Origin: Pseudomonas putida S13.1.2
GTDB lineage: Bacteria > Pseudomonadota > Gammaproteobacteria > Pseudomonadales > Pseudomonadaceae
Direction of reading: 5' to 3'
Assembly (NCBI RefSeq): GCF_000498395.2
Contig: NZ_CP010979.1
Span: 5,676,501 to 5,740,500 of the forward strand
DNA: 64,000 nucleotides
Shown: piece by piece, positions 16,477-25,024 of the stretch
How the letters are laid out: each line of letters opens with the position of its first letter
How positions within the stretch are numbered: the first letter of the stretch is position 1
Notes under the pieces: generated by a model
The model's database searches: none
What the model was told of the DNA's origin: nothing
Seen by the model: the letters and a program-made list of their open reading frames with translations, nothing else
Program-made: the position numbers and the translations under genes

Positions 16477-18543
16477 TCAGAAGCTGAAATCGACCTTGGT
16501 CCAGAAGGTCCTGCCTGGCTCGTTGACCGGCTGTGGATCGGTAGCCGGGTAGCCGAACCCGGCGTTCCCGGCCAGGTTCAAGTGCTCGGCGTAGGTTTTG
16601 TCGAACAGGTTGTCGACCCCCGCGCTGAGCTTGAGGTTTTTGTTCACCTTGTAGGCGCCGTTCAGGGAGAACACGCCGAAGCCGGCGCTCTTGTCGTAGT
16701 CCTTGCCGACCACGTTGCCTTGGTTCTCGGCGATGCGGTTCTGCGCAGCTACCAGCCGCCACAGTGCGCCGACGCTCCAAACGTCGCGGCTGTAGGTCAG
16801 GCCCAGGCGGCTTTCCAGGGGTGGCATTTGCGGTAGCGCTTTGCCATCACTGCTGTTCTTGCCCCAAGCGTAGGCCAGCGTGCCGTCGGCCTTCCAGTTT
16901 TCAGTCAGCTGGTAAGCCGCGCCCAGTTCGCCACCCATGATGCGGGCGTCGATGTTCTGTGCCTGCGAGGTGCTCATGCCCATCATGCCGGTGCGGTAGT
17001 CGAACAGGATGTAATCGCGGATCTGCCCGACATAGCCCGAAGCCCAGGCTTCCAGGCGCTCAGTGCGGTACTGGATGCCGAAGTCGAGCTGGGTGGTTTT
17101 CTCCGGTTTGATGCCGTCGAAGGCATTTGCTGCACCGGGCGGTGCCAGCTTGGGCGAGAACAGCTCCCAGTAATCGGGGAAACGCTGGGCATGACCGAGG
17201 CCGATATAGGTGGTGGCCGGGATGGCTGCCAGGTCGTGCTCGTAGCGTATGAAACCGCTGGGCAGGGTGTCGGCGCGGGTATCGCCTTCGGTGGCGCTGC
17301 CTTTACGGAAGTCGCGGGCCGAGGCGCGGTCCAGGCGGGCACCGGTAATCAAACGGTCCCCACCGCTGACGTACCAGGTCAGTTCGCTGAAGGCCCCGTA
17401 GTTGTGGAAGTCGGCGTCCTTGGTCCAGGCCTGGCCCTTGTGCGCGTCTACGCCCATGCCGCCACGTTGGCGATGTTCGTTGGTTTGCGCGTCGATGCCA
17501 CTGATCAGCTGCACATCGGCCCACCGCCAGGTGGCCTTGATGCGTGCGCCCAGGGTGCGACGGTCGACGTTGCTGACCATCGGCATGCCCATCATGCCGC
17601 TGCCCGACGGGGTACGCAGGCTGTAGTTGTCCATCACATGGTCGGCATAGTTGTAGTAGACCTGCGCCTCGACCTTGTCGAGCACCTCGCCGAGGTTGGA
17701 CTTTTCAAAGCGCAGGCCCAGGCTTTCGCGCTTGAACTGCGAGCCGTCCATGCCGCGCCCGGCATAGCGGGCCTCGCCATCGCCCTTGCCGGCCGTTAGC
17801 TCCAGCAGGGTGTCCTGGTCGGGGGTCCAGCCGAGGGCAACATCGCCGTTCCATTTTTGCCAGCGCGAGGGCACGGTGTCGTTGTTGCCGTCGTGGTAGT
17901 CATCCGAGCGTGACTGGTTGCCGACGAAGCGGGCGTAGGCCTGGCTGTTGCCGGCGGCGGCATCCAGCACCTTGTCGAAGCGGCCGTTGGAGCCGGCCAG
18001 CAGGCTGGCGTTTACGCGGCTGCCGAGGGTGCCGAACTTTTCGGGTTCACGCTCGAAGAGGATGGTGCCTGCCGAGCCGCCCGGGCCCCAGATCACGCTT
18101 TGCGGGCCTTTGATCACGGTCAGGCGGTCGTAGGTCTCTGGCGAAATGTAGGAGGTGGGGGCGTCCATGCGATTGGGGCAGGCGCCCAGCATCAGGCCGC
18201 CGTTGGTGAGGATGTTCAGGCGCGAGCCGAACATGCCGCGCAACACCGGATCGCCGTTGGTGCCGCCGGCTCGGATCGCCGAAAAGCCTGGGATGGTCTT
18301 CAGGTAGTCGGCGCCGTCGCTGGCCGGTACTGGCTGGCGCGGGTCTTTCGGGTTGGTGACCACGGTCAGTGGCGAACTCGGGGCCACGGCGGTGATTACC
18401 GTCGGGCTCAGCTCGGGTGCGTCGTGCGCATGGCCGTCATGGCCAGGGTCGGCGGCCAGGGCCACGGGCGCGAGCAGCGAGCCGCACACGGCGGCGATGG
18501 CCCCACGCAGGGACAAGGCAAAAACAGGGGTGCAGCCGGACAT
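16477..18543 (-). CDS. oprC: TonB-dependent copper receptor, OprC/NosA type
   Basis: A 688-residue outer-membrane receptor. A signal peptide ends at VALA-AD, followed by a His-rich start (DPGHDGHAHD). The plug domain includes LRGMFGSRLNILTNG and the metal-linked GACPNRMD, then GPQSVIWGPGGSAGTI; the rest is a 22-strand barrel ending in the terminal Phe (TKVDFSF). Met-rich patches (MMGMPM, MMGMS) fit copper. The family includes P. aeruginosa OprC and P. stutzeri NosA, which take up copper. Neighbouring PCu(A)C and DUF2946 genes support the call. Confidence 0.9.
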   Translation of the reverse strand: MSGCTPVFALSLRGAIAAVCGSLLAPVALAADPGHDGHAHDAPELSPTVITAVAPSSPLTVVTNPKDPRQPVPASDGADYLKTIPGFSAIRAGGTNGDPVLRGMFGSRLNILTNGGLMLGACPNRMDAPTSYISPETYDRLTVIKGPQSVIWGPGGSAGTILFEREPEKFGTLGSRVNASLLAGSNGRFDKVLDAAAGNSQAYARFVGNQSRSDDYHDGNNDTVPSRWQKWNGDVALGWTPDQDTLLELTAGKGDGEARYAGRGMDGSQFKRESLGLRFEKSNLGEVLDKVEAQVYYNYADHVMDNYSLRTPSGSGMMGMPMVSNVDRRTLGARIKATWRWADVQLISGIDAQTNEHRQRGGMGVDAHKGQAWTKDADFHNYGAFSELTWYVSGGDRLITGARLDRASARDFRKGSATEGDTRADTLPSGFIRYEHDLAAIPATTYIGLGHAQRFPDYWELFSPKLAPPGAANAFDGIKPEKTTQLDFGIQYRTERLEAWASGYVGQIRDYILFDYRTGMMGMSTSQAQNIDARIMGGELGAAYQLTENWKADGTLAYAWGKNSSDGKALPQMPPLESRLGLTYSRDVWSVGALWRLVAAQNRIAENQGNVVGKDYDKSAGFGVFSLNGAYKVNKNLKLSAGVDNLFDKTYAEHLNLAGNAGFGYPATDPQPVNEPGRTFWTKVDFSF

Positions 18544-18609
18544 AGTGATTCCAGTCGATCAGTCATGAGTTAGCGCGAAGCCTCCTGGCTCCGTGCGCAA
18601 AATGTGGGT

Positions 18610-19041
18610 TCAGACGTTGATCGAGGATGGTGGGGCGCGGCTGCGCGCACCGGGGAATACAGCCTGCCGGGCATGGCCCTGGTGCGTTGGTGCAAACAGG
18701 TGGGTGGTGGGGACGACGCTGCCGGCGCTGAGCGGGCTGAGGGCCTGGGGCAGGGCCGGGCAGTTGAACAACAGGCTGCAGTAACCGCACTTTTCCCACA
18801 TCACATGCAGCTGGCCATCACCGCCGTGGCCGTGATGGGTGTCGCCGCCATGCTGGTGGGCAGCCGCCATCGGCATGTCCATCGGCATGCTCATGCCGGC
18901 GTGGTGGTCCATCGGCATCGACTGGGAAATCAGCGGGCCGATGAAGATCATCCACATGGCGAACAGGCTCAGCCATCCGCCACCGGCGCGCCTGTGGTCA
19001 GGGCGGGTGGTACGGCTGATGCTGTTGCGCGGCAGGCTCAT
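18610..19041 (-). CDS. DUF2946 protein, His/Met-rich
   Basis: A 143-residue protein with one N-terminal hydrophobic helix (about residues 22-42) and a strongly metal-binding-looking segment: MPMDHHAGMSMPMDMPMAAAH followed closely by HQHGGDTHHGHGG. The CGYC pair near residue 86 is typical of DUF2946, a small family found in copper operons and often next to OprC-type receptors. The function is unknown; periplasmic or membrane-anchored copper binding is the obvious hypothesis. It lies between the PCu(A)C gene (23 bp) and the receptor gene (66 bp). Confidence 0.8.
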   Translation of the reverse strand: MSLPRNSISRTTRPDHRRAGGGWLSLFAMWMIFIGPLISQSMPMDHHAGMSMPMDMPMAAAHQHGGDTHHGHGGDGQLHVMWEKCGYCSLLFNCPALPQALSPLSAGSVVPTTHLFAPTHQGHARQAVFPGARSRAPPSSINV

Positions 19042-19063
19042 GGCGGGTGCCTGTCAGCAGGTG

Positions 19064-19549
19064 TCAGTGCGCGTGTTCGTGGGCTTGCGGCTGGTCCGCT
19101 GGCGCCTGCTTCTGCACGGCCACTTCGACGGTGATGTCGCCGGCCTTTTCGAAATGCAGGGTCAACGGGAAGCGCTTGCCGTCGCTGAGCAGGCTGCGGT
19201 CTTTGGGCTGCATCAGCATCACATGGTAGGCGCTGGGGGCGAAGGTCAGGTCCTTGCCGGCAGGCACCACCACGCTGGGTACTTGCTGCATCTTCATGGC
19301 GCCGCTGGCGCTCATGGCATGCTCGTGCAGTTGCGCGTCATCGCTGATGGGGCTGTCGACGCTCAGCAGGCGGTCATCGGCCTGGCCATTGTTGTGCACC
19401 ACGAAATACGCGGCGACATTGGGTGCGTTGGGGGGCAACTGCAGCGACCAGGGGTGGGCGATGTGCAGGTCGCCCACGCTGTATTCGTGGGCATTGGCAA
19501 AGGCGCCGGGCAGCAGCAGGGCGGCCATGACGAGGGCGTGCTTGAGCAT
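19064..19549 (-). CDS. Periplasmic copper chaperone PCu(A)C family
   Basis: A 161-residue exported protein: the signal peptide ends near ANA-HE, then a cupredoxin-like fold. It carries the Met/His copper motif of PCu(A)C (DUF461): HEHAM, then MKM about ten residues on, then HVMLM about 20 further on. The family binds Cu(I) in the periplasm and delivers it to cytochrome oxidase or to importers. The tail is His-rich (PQAHEHAH). It is second in the copper operon, 46 bp after the first DUF2946 gene. Confidence 0.9.
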   Translation of the reverse strand: MLKHALVMAALLLPGAFANAHEYSVGDLHIAHPWSLQLPPNAPNVAAYFVVHNNGQADDRLLSVDSPISDDAQLHEHAMSASGAMKMQQVPSVVVPAGKDLTFAPSAYHVMLMQPKDRSLLSDGKRFPLTLHFEKAGDITVEVAVQKQAPADQPQAHEHAH

Positions 19550-19595
19550 GGTGAATCTCCGTTCTGTTCAGGTTCAGGCAGACAGCGGGATGAAC

Positions 19596-19985
19596 TCAGG
19601 CCAGCGGAGAGGCACGGGGGTTTAGCGCGGGCCAGAGCTGGCGCGGCGTAGGTTGGTAGTCGGCGGGGGGCGGCAGCAGGCCGGCAACCAGTGTTGGCGG
19701 GTTGTGCAGCTGCGGCGGGTAGCCGGGCAGGGCCAGCAGCGGCGCAGCGCCCGAGCAGCACCAGCAATTCATCATGCTGGCGCTGTCGTCGCTTTGCGGG
19801 CCGAGGTCGATCTTGGCCAGGGCCTGGACGTCGACCTTGGCCTTGTTGGCCATGCTGGAACAGAAAGCCCCCCACAGCAGCTGCTCGGCCGGGCCCTTGG
19901 GCACGGCAGAGGCCAGCGGCATGGCCAGCAGGTTGAACAGCACTGCAAGGCAGGCTATCCAGGCAATGTGCCGACGTGGGGGCAT
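19596..19985 (-). CDS. DUF2946 protein, first gene of copper operon
   Basis: A 129-residue DUF2946 protein. An N-terminal hydrophobic segment (about residues 7-27) may be a signal anchor, followed by MLWGAFCSS-type helical sequence and the CWCCSG cysteine cluster near residue 75, a candidate copper ligand set. It is a distant paralogue of the other DUF2946 gene at 18610. Its position makes it the likely first gene of the five-gene operon. The 100 bp upstream contain AT-rich TATACT and TACAAT boxes, but I cannot assign a regulator site. Confidence 0.75.
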   Translation of the reverse strand: MPPRRHIAWIACLAVLFNLLAMPLASAVPKGPAEQLLWGAFCSSMANKAKVDVQALAKIDLGPQSDDSASMMNCWCCSGAAPLLALPGYPPQLHNPPTLVAGLLPPPADYQPTPRQLWPALNPRASPLA

Positions 19986-20093
19986 GGAGAGATCCGGTCA
20001 GGAATCGTGGTGGCTATTGTAAGGCGCAGTATAGGTAAAAAAGGCGGGGTGCGGTGAAGTGACGCAGGCAGGCAGTTGAACCGGTGTCGCCTG

Positions 20094-20178
20094 CTTCGCG
20101 GGCATGCCCGCTCCCACAGGATTACCAACAACCTTGAGAGCTGCGGGGTACCTGTGGGAGCGGGCGTGCCCGCGAAGA
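20094..20178. repeat. REP pair (gcgggcatgcccgc type)
   Basis: Inverted REP copies about 30 bp apart. One core is gcgggcatgcccgc, the other gcgggcacgcccgc in the complementary strand. It lies between the copper operon promoter region and the SPFH gene end. Confidence 0.88.
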
Positions 20179-20192
20179 GGGTGAAATCAATC

Positions 20193-21047
20193 TCAAGCCT
20201 TGTTACGGCCCATCAGGCCCCGGACGGTTTCTTGCAGGTCTGCCGGCAGCACCACCACCTTGGCGTTGTTGCTGCTCGCCAGGTTCTCCATGGCCCCGAC
20301 ATAACGCTCACCCAGCAAATACATCGCCGGCACGGTCTCGTTGCCCACCGCTTCCTTGACCAGCGAAATCGCCCGCGCCGAGGCCTCGGCCAGGCTGATC
20401 TGCGCTTCGGCATCCAGCCTGGCCGCCTGCAGGCGTGCTTCCGCTTCAAGGATCGCGGCCTGCTTGGCACCTTCGGCGCGGGTCACATCGGCCTTGCGCT
20501 CACGCTCTGCCGCCGCCTGGCGCTCCATGGCCAGTTGCATGTTTTCCGAAGGCTTGATGTCCTGGATTTCCACCGAGCGCACGGTCACGCCCCAGTCTTC
20601 GGTCTGCTCCGACATTGCCTCGCGCAGGCGTGCCTTGATCTGCTCGCGGCTGGACAGCGCTTCGTCCAGGTCCATGGCGCCGACGATGGCGCGCAGCGAA
20701 GTCATGGTCAGGCTGGTGACGGCGAACGAGAAGTTTTGCACGCCATAGGAGGCCTTCTGCGGGTCGACCACCTTGGCGAAGCACAGGGCGTTGGCGACGA
20801 TCACGGCGTTGTCCCGGGTGATGATTTCCTGTTGCTGCACATCGAGGATGATGTCTTTGGTCGGCAGGCGATAGGCGACCACATCCATGTACGGGATGAG
20901 GATGTTCAGGCCGGGCTTGAGGGTGCTGTGGTAGCGGCCCAGGCGCTCGACGATCCATTCCTCGCCCTGGGGCACGATACGTACGCCCTTGAACACGGTG
21001 ATCAGGACGAACAGGGCGATGGCGGCGACGACGATGAGGCTGGTCAT
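20193..21047 (-). CDS. SPFH/band-7 (stomatin-like, QmcA-type) membrane protein
   Basis: A 284-residue protein with one N-terminal helix (residues 4-22) and a band-7/SPFH domain (about 25-185), with the family segment QGEEWIVERLGRYHSTLKPG near residue 31. A long Ala/Glu-rich coiled coil follows (about 185-235). Such proteins form large rings in the inner membrane, scaffold lipid domains and regulate FtsH-type proteases. The NfeD-like gene lies immediately upstream; SPFH-NfeD pairs form complexes in many bacteria. Partner proteins here are inferred. Confidence 0.9.
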   Translation of the reverse strand: MTSLIVVAAIALFVLITVFKGVRIVPQGEEWIVERLGRYHSTLKPGLNILIPYMDVVAYRLPTKDIILDVQQQEIITRDNAVIVANALCFAKVVDPQKASYGVQNFSFAVTSLTMTSLRAIVGAMDLDEALSSREQIKARLREAMSEQTEDWGVTVRSVEIQDIKPSENMQLAMERQAAAERERKADVTRAEGAKQAAILEAEARLQAARLDAEAQISLAEASARAISLVKEAVGNETVPAMYLLGERYVGAMENLASSNNAKVVVLPADLQETVRGLMGRNKA

Positions 21048-21073
21048 GATGCGAAATTCCTTTTAGTGCGGAT

Positions 21074-21511
21074 TCAGGCCCGGATGACGCGGGCAGTGTT
21101 GCCCTCAATGGCGGTAAGGCGTACCCGTTCGCCGGCTGCGATCTGGCTATCGGCGACGCAGGTCCATTCTTCGCTGCCAAGGATCGGCTTCTGGAAACGC
21201 ACGCGGCCTTTCTGAAACTCCGAAACGCCAGCGGTCAGCAAGCCCACTTCGCCGATCACGCTGTCGGCGGTCCAGCGCACGTCTGGCTGCTTGCGCCGGA
21301 ATACCTTGAACCACAGCGCGGTGGTGACAGACGACAGCAGTACCCACAGCAGCACCTGCATGTCCAGTTGCAGGCTGGGGGCGGCGAGCGAGATGAGTGA
21401 GACCAGCACGGCACCAATGCCGAACCAGAGGATGAAGAACGTCGGCAGGACCAGTTCGAGCAGGATCAGCGCGATGCCGAAGACCAGCCAGATCCACCAT
21501 TGCATTTCCAT
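21074..21511 (-). CDS. NfeD-like membrane protein (short form)
   Basis: A 145-residue protein with two or three N-terminal helices (about residues 5-70) and a C-terminal OB-fold domain (about 85-145, including IGEVGLLTAG and GERVRLTAIEGN). This is the short NfeD1b-type, lacking the ClpP-like protease domain. It pairs with the downstream SPFH gene 26 bp away. The ATG at 21511 has GGAAGG about 10 bp before it; a longer frame upstream comes from REP DNA. Confidence 0.88.
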   Translation of the reverse strand: MEMQWWIWLVFGIALILLELVLPTFFILWFGIGAVLVSLISLAAPSLQLDMQVLLWVLLSSVTTALWFKVFRRKQPDVRWTADSVIGEVGLLTAGVSEFQKGRVRFQKPILGSEEWTCVADSQIAAGERVRLTAIEGNTARVIRA

Positions 21512-21649
21512 ATGGGTGAAACCTTCCGGGGGAGGGGCATTGAGTTTACGGCAGCAGGACAACCCAGAGCCACGTGCGGGGCTGAAAGAAAAATCCGAAA
21601 GGGCTGTAGGGTAACGGTCACATACAGGTTTTAAGGCTGGCACGGTCTT

Positions 21650-21737
21650 CTGTGGGAGCGGGCGTGCCCGCGAAGAAGACGACTCGATGTATGGCACCGG
21701 CTTCGCCGGTGTTCGCGGGCTTGCCCGCTCCCACAGG
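21650..21737. repeat. Composite REP element with central hairpin, copy 1
   Basis: Two REP arms facing outward (ctgtgggagcgggcgtgccc ... gggcttgcccgctcccacag) flank a central stem ACCGGC-ttc-GCCGGT. Related copies lie at 39879 and 61395. It fills the gap between nfeD and cobK. Confidence 0.85.
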
Positions 21738-21742
21738 GACCT

Positions 21743-22486
21743 CTAGCGTGCTTGCGAGAGGTGTTGATGCAGGTCGAGTGCTGCTGCCATGTCAGCCTGC
21801 GATTCGAATGCGCGGTCAACAGCCGGCAACGCCGGGCGCTTGAGGATCAGCACCGGCACACCAAGCTCCCGCGCCACCTCGAGCTTCGGCTCGGTCGCCA
21901 CACTGCCGCTGTTCTTGCTGATCAGCACATCGATATTGCGGCGCTGGAACAACGCCCGTTCATCCACAATATGGAATGGCCCTCGCGCGCCAATCACTTC
22001 GCAGCGCTCGTTGCCAGGGCACGCTTCCAGTGCACGCAGCGTCCAGAACTGCTCCGGCGGAATCTCCTCCAGATGCTGCAGGGGTTCACGCCCCAGCGTA
22101 AACAGCGGTCTGCGAAACGGCTTGAGCGCCTCTATCAGCCCTGCCCAGTCCTCGACTTCGCGCCAATCATCCCCCGCTTGCGCCTGCCAGGCCGGGCGAC
22201 GCAAAGCCCAGCACGGGATGCCAGCGTTGCGTGCGGCACTGGCGGCATTGCGGCTGATTTGCGCGGCATAGGGATGGGTGGCATCGATCAGCAGGGTGAT
22301 GCCTGCTTCGCGCAGGTAGCTGGCCAGGCCCTCGGCGCCGCCAAAGCCCCCGACCCGTACCTGGCATTGCAGGTCCTGCGGCACGCGGCCGATACCGGCC
22401 AGGCTATAGACATGCTGTGGGGCGAGGCGGCGGGCGATGGCGAGGGCTTCAGTGACACCGCCCAACAGCAGTATGCGTGCAGTCAT
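21743..22486 (-). CDS. cobK: (Cobalt-)precorrin-6A reductase
   Basis: A 247-residue CbiJ/CobK-type reductase. A Rossmann-like start ([17 protein letters not shown]) binds NADPH. The conserved [13 protein letters not shown] segment near residue 76 and GREPLQHL-containing middle are typical. It reduces the macrocycle of precorrin-6A in corrin ring synthesis. The ATG at 22486 overlaps the cbiD stop by 4 bp, making it the last gene of a cobL-cbiD-cobK operon. A longer upstream frame was rejected because it runs inside cbiD. Confidence 0.9.
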   Translation of the reverse strand: MTARILLLGGVTEALAIARRLAPQHVYSLAGIGRVPQDLQCQVRVGGFGGAEGLASYLREAGITLLIDATHPYAAQISRNAASAARNAGIPCWALRRPAWQAQAGDDWREVEDWAGLIEALKPFRRPLFTLGREPLQHLEEIPPEQFWTLRALEACPGNERCEVIGARGPFHIVDERALFQRRNIDVLISKNSGSVATEPKLEVARELGVPVLILKRPALPAVDRAFESQADMAAALDLHQHLSQAR

Positions 22487-23577
22487 TGCACACCTGCCTG
22501 GCCAACGATGCCGCCCTGGCGGTCGATGGCGAACACTTCCACTTGCACCTGCGCCGGCACGACGCTGCGGGCGAAGGCGAGTGCGTGGGCGCACACCGCG
22601 TCACCCAGGGCAATGCCGGCCGCATGGGCCAGTGCGAGTGCTTGCTGGCTGGTGTTGGCGCCGATGATGGCCGCCTGCAGGGTTTCGTCAGCGCCAATGT
22701 CAGCAGCCCAACCGGCCAGTTGCGGCAAGTCGATACTGGAGTGACGGCTGTGCAGGTCCATGTGCCCGGCGGCCAGTTTGCTGATCTTGCCGAAGCCACC
22801 ACACAGGGTCAGGCGTGGCACCGGCACCTTGCGCAGGTGCTTGAGCACTGCGCCGACGAAATCGCCCATTTCGATCAGGGCGATTTCCGGCAGGCCGTAG
22901 ACCTGGCGCATGGTGTCTTCACTGGCGTTGCCGGTGCAGGCGGCGATGTGCGTGTAGCCGTTGGTGTGGGCCACGTCGATACCCTGGTGGATCGAGGCGA
23001 TATAGGCCGCACAGGAAAACGGCCGCACGATGCCGCTGGTGCCGAGGATCGACAGCCCGCCGAGGATACCCAGGCGCGGGTTCATGGTCTTGAGGGCGAG
23101 TTGGTCGCCACCCTGCACATTGACCGTGACCTCGAAGCCACCGAGGTAGCCGCACTCGTCGGCCAGGCGTTGCAGGTGTTCAGTGATCATGCGGCGTGGC
23201 ACCGGGTTGATGGCCGGCTCACCCACCGCCAGCACCAGCCCCGGGCGGGTCACGGTGCCGACGCCGGTGCCGGCGACAAAGCGGATACCCGGTTCGCCCA
23301 GCAGGCGTACCTGGCTGTAGAGCAGGGCGCCGTGGGTCACGTCCGGGTCGTCGCCAGCATCCTTGAGGGTGCCGGCTTCGGCGCGCTCGCCAATCAGGCG
23401 GCAGAATTCCAGGCGCATCTGCACCACCTTGCCCTTGGGCAGGGTAATGCTGACGGCGTCGCTGCTTTCGCCGTTCAGCAGCAAGCGCGCGGCTGCCAGG
23501 CTTGTGGCGGTGGCGCAGCTGCCGGTGGTCAGGCCGCTGCGCAGGGGCGCGGGCTGTTCACGGGTTTCTTCACGCAT
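22483..23577 (-). CDS. cbiD: Cobalt-precorrin-5B (C1)-methyltransferase CbiD
   Basis: A 364-residue CbiD protein. The family signature [17 protein letters not shown] lies at residues 13-29, and [18 protein letters not shown] near residue 195. CbiD carries out C1 methylation with ring contraction chemistry in the anaerobic pathway; aerobic organisms usually use CobF. Its presence beside aerobic cobG gives a mixed pathway, which is also known in other pseudomonads. It overlaps cobL by 8 bp and cobK by 4 bp. Confidence 0.93.
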   Translation of the reverse strand: MREETREQPAPLRSGLTTGSCATATSLAAARLLLNGESSDAVSITLPKGKVVQMRLEFCRLIGERAEAGTLKDAGDDPDVTHGALLYSQVRLLGEPGIRFVAGTGVGTVTRPGLVLAVGEPAINPVPRRMITEHLQRLADECGYLGGFEVTVNVQGGDQLALKTMNPRLGILGGLSILGTSGIVRPFSCAAYIASIHQGIDVAHTNGYTHIAACTGNASEDTMRQVYGLPEIALIEMGDFVGAVLKHLRKVPVPRLTLCGGFGKISKLAAGHMDLHSRHSSIDLPQLAGWAADIGADETLQAAIIGANTSQQALALAHAAGIALGDAVCAHALAFARSVVPAQVQVEVFAIDRQGGIVGQAGVQ

Positions 23578-24781
23578 CGACGGGTTTCACCACTTCCAGC
23601 AGGGTGATCGGCAGCGCCTGGCGCCAGGTGTCGAACGCGCCCAGGGGCTGGGCATGGGCGACATGGATGCGGGTCAGCTCACCACCGTGCTGCTCGCGGA
23701 AATGCGCCAGGGCCAGTTCGCTTTGCAAGGTCACTGCATTGGCCACCAGCCGCCCGCCAGGGCGCAGGTTGGCCCAGCACAGGTCCAGCACGCCTTCGCG
23801 GGTGACGCCGCCGCCGATGAAGATTGCATCGGGCTGCTCCAGGCCCTGCAGTGCTGCAGGTGCCTTGCCGCAGACCAGTTGCAGGCCGGGTACACCCAGC
23901 GCGTCCCGGTTGTGTTCGATGAAGCCTTGGCGGCCTTCGTCGGCCTCGATGGCCAGGGCGCGGCAGGCCGGGTGGGCGCGCATCCATTCGATGCCGATCG
24001 AGCCGCAGCCCGCGCCCACGTCCCACAGCAGCTCGCCGGGCTGGGGCGCCAGGCGCGCCAGAGTGATGGCGCGGACATCGCGTTTGGTCAACTGGCCGTC
24101 GTGCCAGAAGGCGGTGTCCGGCAGCCCGGCCAGCCGGTGCAGGCGTGGGGCATCGGGCGCGGCCAGGCACTCGATGGCCACCAGGTTGAGCGTGGCGATA
24201 TTGGCGTGCGGCCAGTCCTGGGCGGTGCCGGCCAACTCGCGTTCTTCCTGGCCACCCAGGTGCTCGAAAACCCGCAGGCGGCTTGGCCCGAAGCCACGTT
24301 CGCGCAGCAGTGCAGCAATTGCCGCCGGGCTGTCGCCATCGTTGCTCAGCACCAGCAGGCGCATGCCGCTGTGCAGGTGGGCATTCAGCGCCGCCAGTGG
24401 CCGCGCCACCAGCGACACAACCTGCACCTCCTGCAGCGGCCAGCCCAGGCGGGCAGCGGCCAGGGCGCAGGAGGAGGGCATCGAAAGCACGCGCAATTCA
24501 GCGGCAGGCACCTGGCGCGCCAGGCTGGCGCCGACGCCGTAGAACATCGGGTCGCCGCTGGCCAGCACGCACACCGGCTCGCCGCGCAGGGCCAGCACCG
24601 GGGCCAAGGAAAACGGGCTTGGCCAGCCCAGCCGTTCGCCGGGCACGCAGCGCGGCAGCAAGGCCAGCTGGCGCGGGCTGCCGAAGACCCGCGCAGCGCC
24701 CAGCAGCGCGCGCCGGGCCTGTTTGCCCAGGCCACTGAAGCCGTCTTCGCCGATGCCTACTACTGTCAGCCAGGGTGCCAT
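23570..24781 (-). CDS. cobL: Precorrin-6B C5,15-methyltransferase (decarboxylating) CobL
   Basis: A 403-residue fusion of CbiE (residues about 1-200, a tetrapyrrole methylase with [13 protein letters not shown]) and CbiT (about 210-403, a class I methyltransferase with [17 protein letters not shown] as the SAM loop). It methylates C5 and C15 and decarboxylates C12 of precorrin-6B. The ATG at 24781 was preferred because GGCGGA lies 9 bp upstream; an ATG three codons earlier is possible. It is the first gene of the minus-strand cob operon, divergent from cobG. Confidence 0.93.
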   Translation of the reverse strand: MAPWLTVVGIGEDGFSGLGKQARRALLGAARVFGSPRQLALLPRCVPGERLGWPSPFSLAPVLALRGEPVCVLASGDPMFYGVGASLARQVPAAELRVLSMPSSCALAAARLGWPLQEVQVVSLVARPLAALNAHLHSGMRLLVLSNDGDSPAAIAALLRERGFGPSRLRVFEHLGGQEERELAGTAQDWPHANIATLNLVAIECLAAPDAPRLHRLAGLPDTAFWHDGQLTKRDVRAITLARLAPQPGELLWDVGAGCGSIGIEWMRAHPACRALAIEADEGRQGFIEHNRDALGVPGLQLVCGKAPAALQGLEQPDAIFIGGGVTREGVLDLCWANLRPGGRLVANAVTLQSELALAHFREQHGGELTRIHVAHAQPLGAFDTWRQALPITLLEVVKPVDA

Positions 24782-24818
24782 GTATTTCATTCCGCCATTT
24801 TTGGGGCCGCTTCGCGCC

Positions 24819-24905
24819 CCTTCGCGGGCACGCCCGCTCCCACAGGTACAGCGCAGCCATTGAGGGTAGCGATGATCCTGTGGGAGCGGGCGTGCCCGCG
24901 AAGAG
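24819..24905. repeat. REP pair (gcgggcacgcccgc type)
   Basis: Inverted REP copies about 30 bp apart between the divergent cobL and cobG. It occupies the space where a cobalamin riboswitch might be expected. Confidence 0.9.
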
Positions 24906-24983
24906 GGCGACACAGTCCTGAATTTCTCCTCAATCGATGAGGATGCTCGACCACCGGCTTTTCATGCCGCCGGACAAAGCAGG

Positions 24984-24989
24984 CATAAT
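24984..24989 (+). promoter_or_regulatory. Candidate -10 box for the cobG operon
   Basis: CATAAT, 36 bp upstream of the cobG start, in the only AT-rich stretch of this gap. No convincing -35 accompanies it. Confidence 0.3.
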
Positions 24990-25024
24990 ACCGCGCCTTC
25001 TACACTCAAGCGCATTTTCACAGA

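Noticed and set aside
24782-25024. Possible cobalamin riboswitch between cobL and cobG
   Set aside because: I found no B12-box-like GCCACTG core, and most of the gap is a REP pair. A covariance-model search would settle it.
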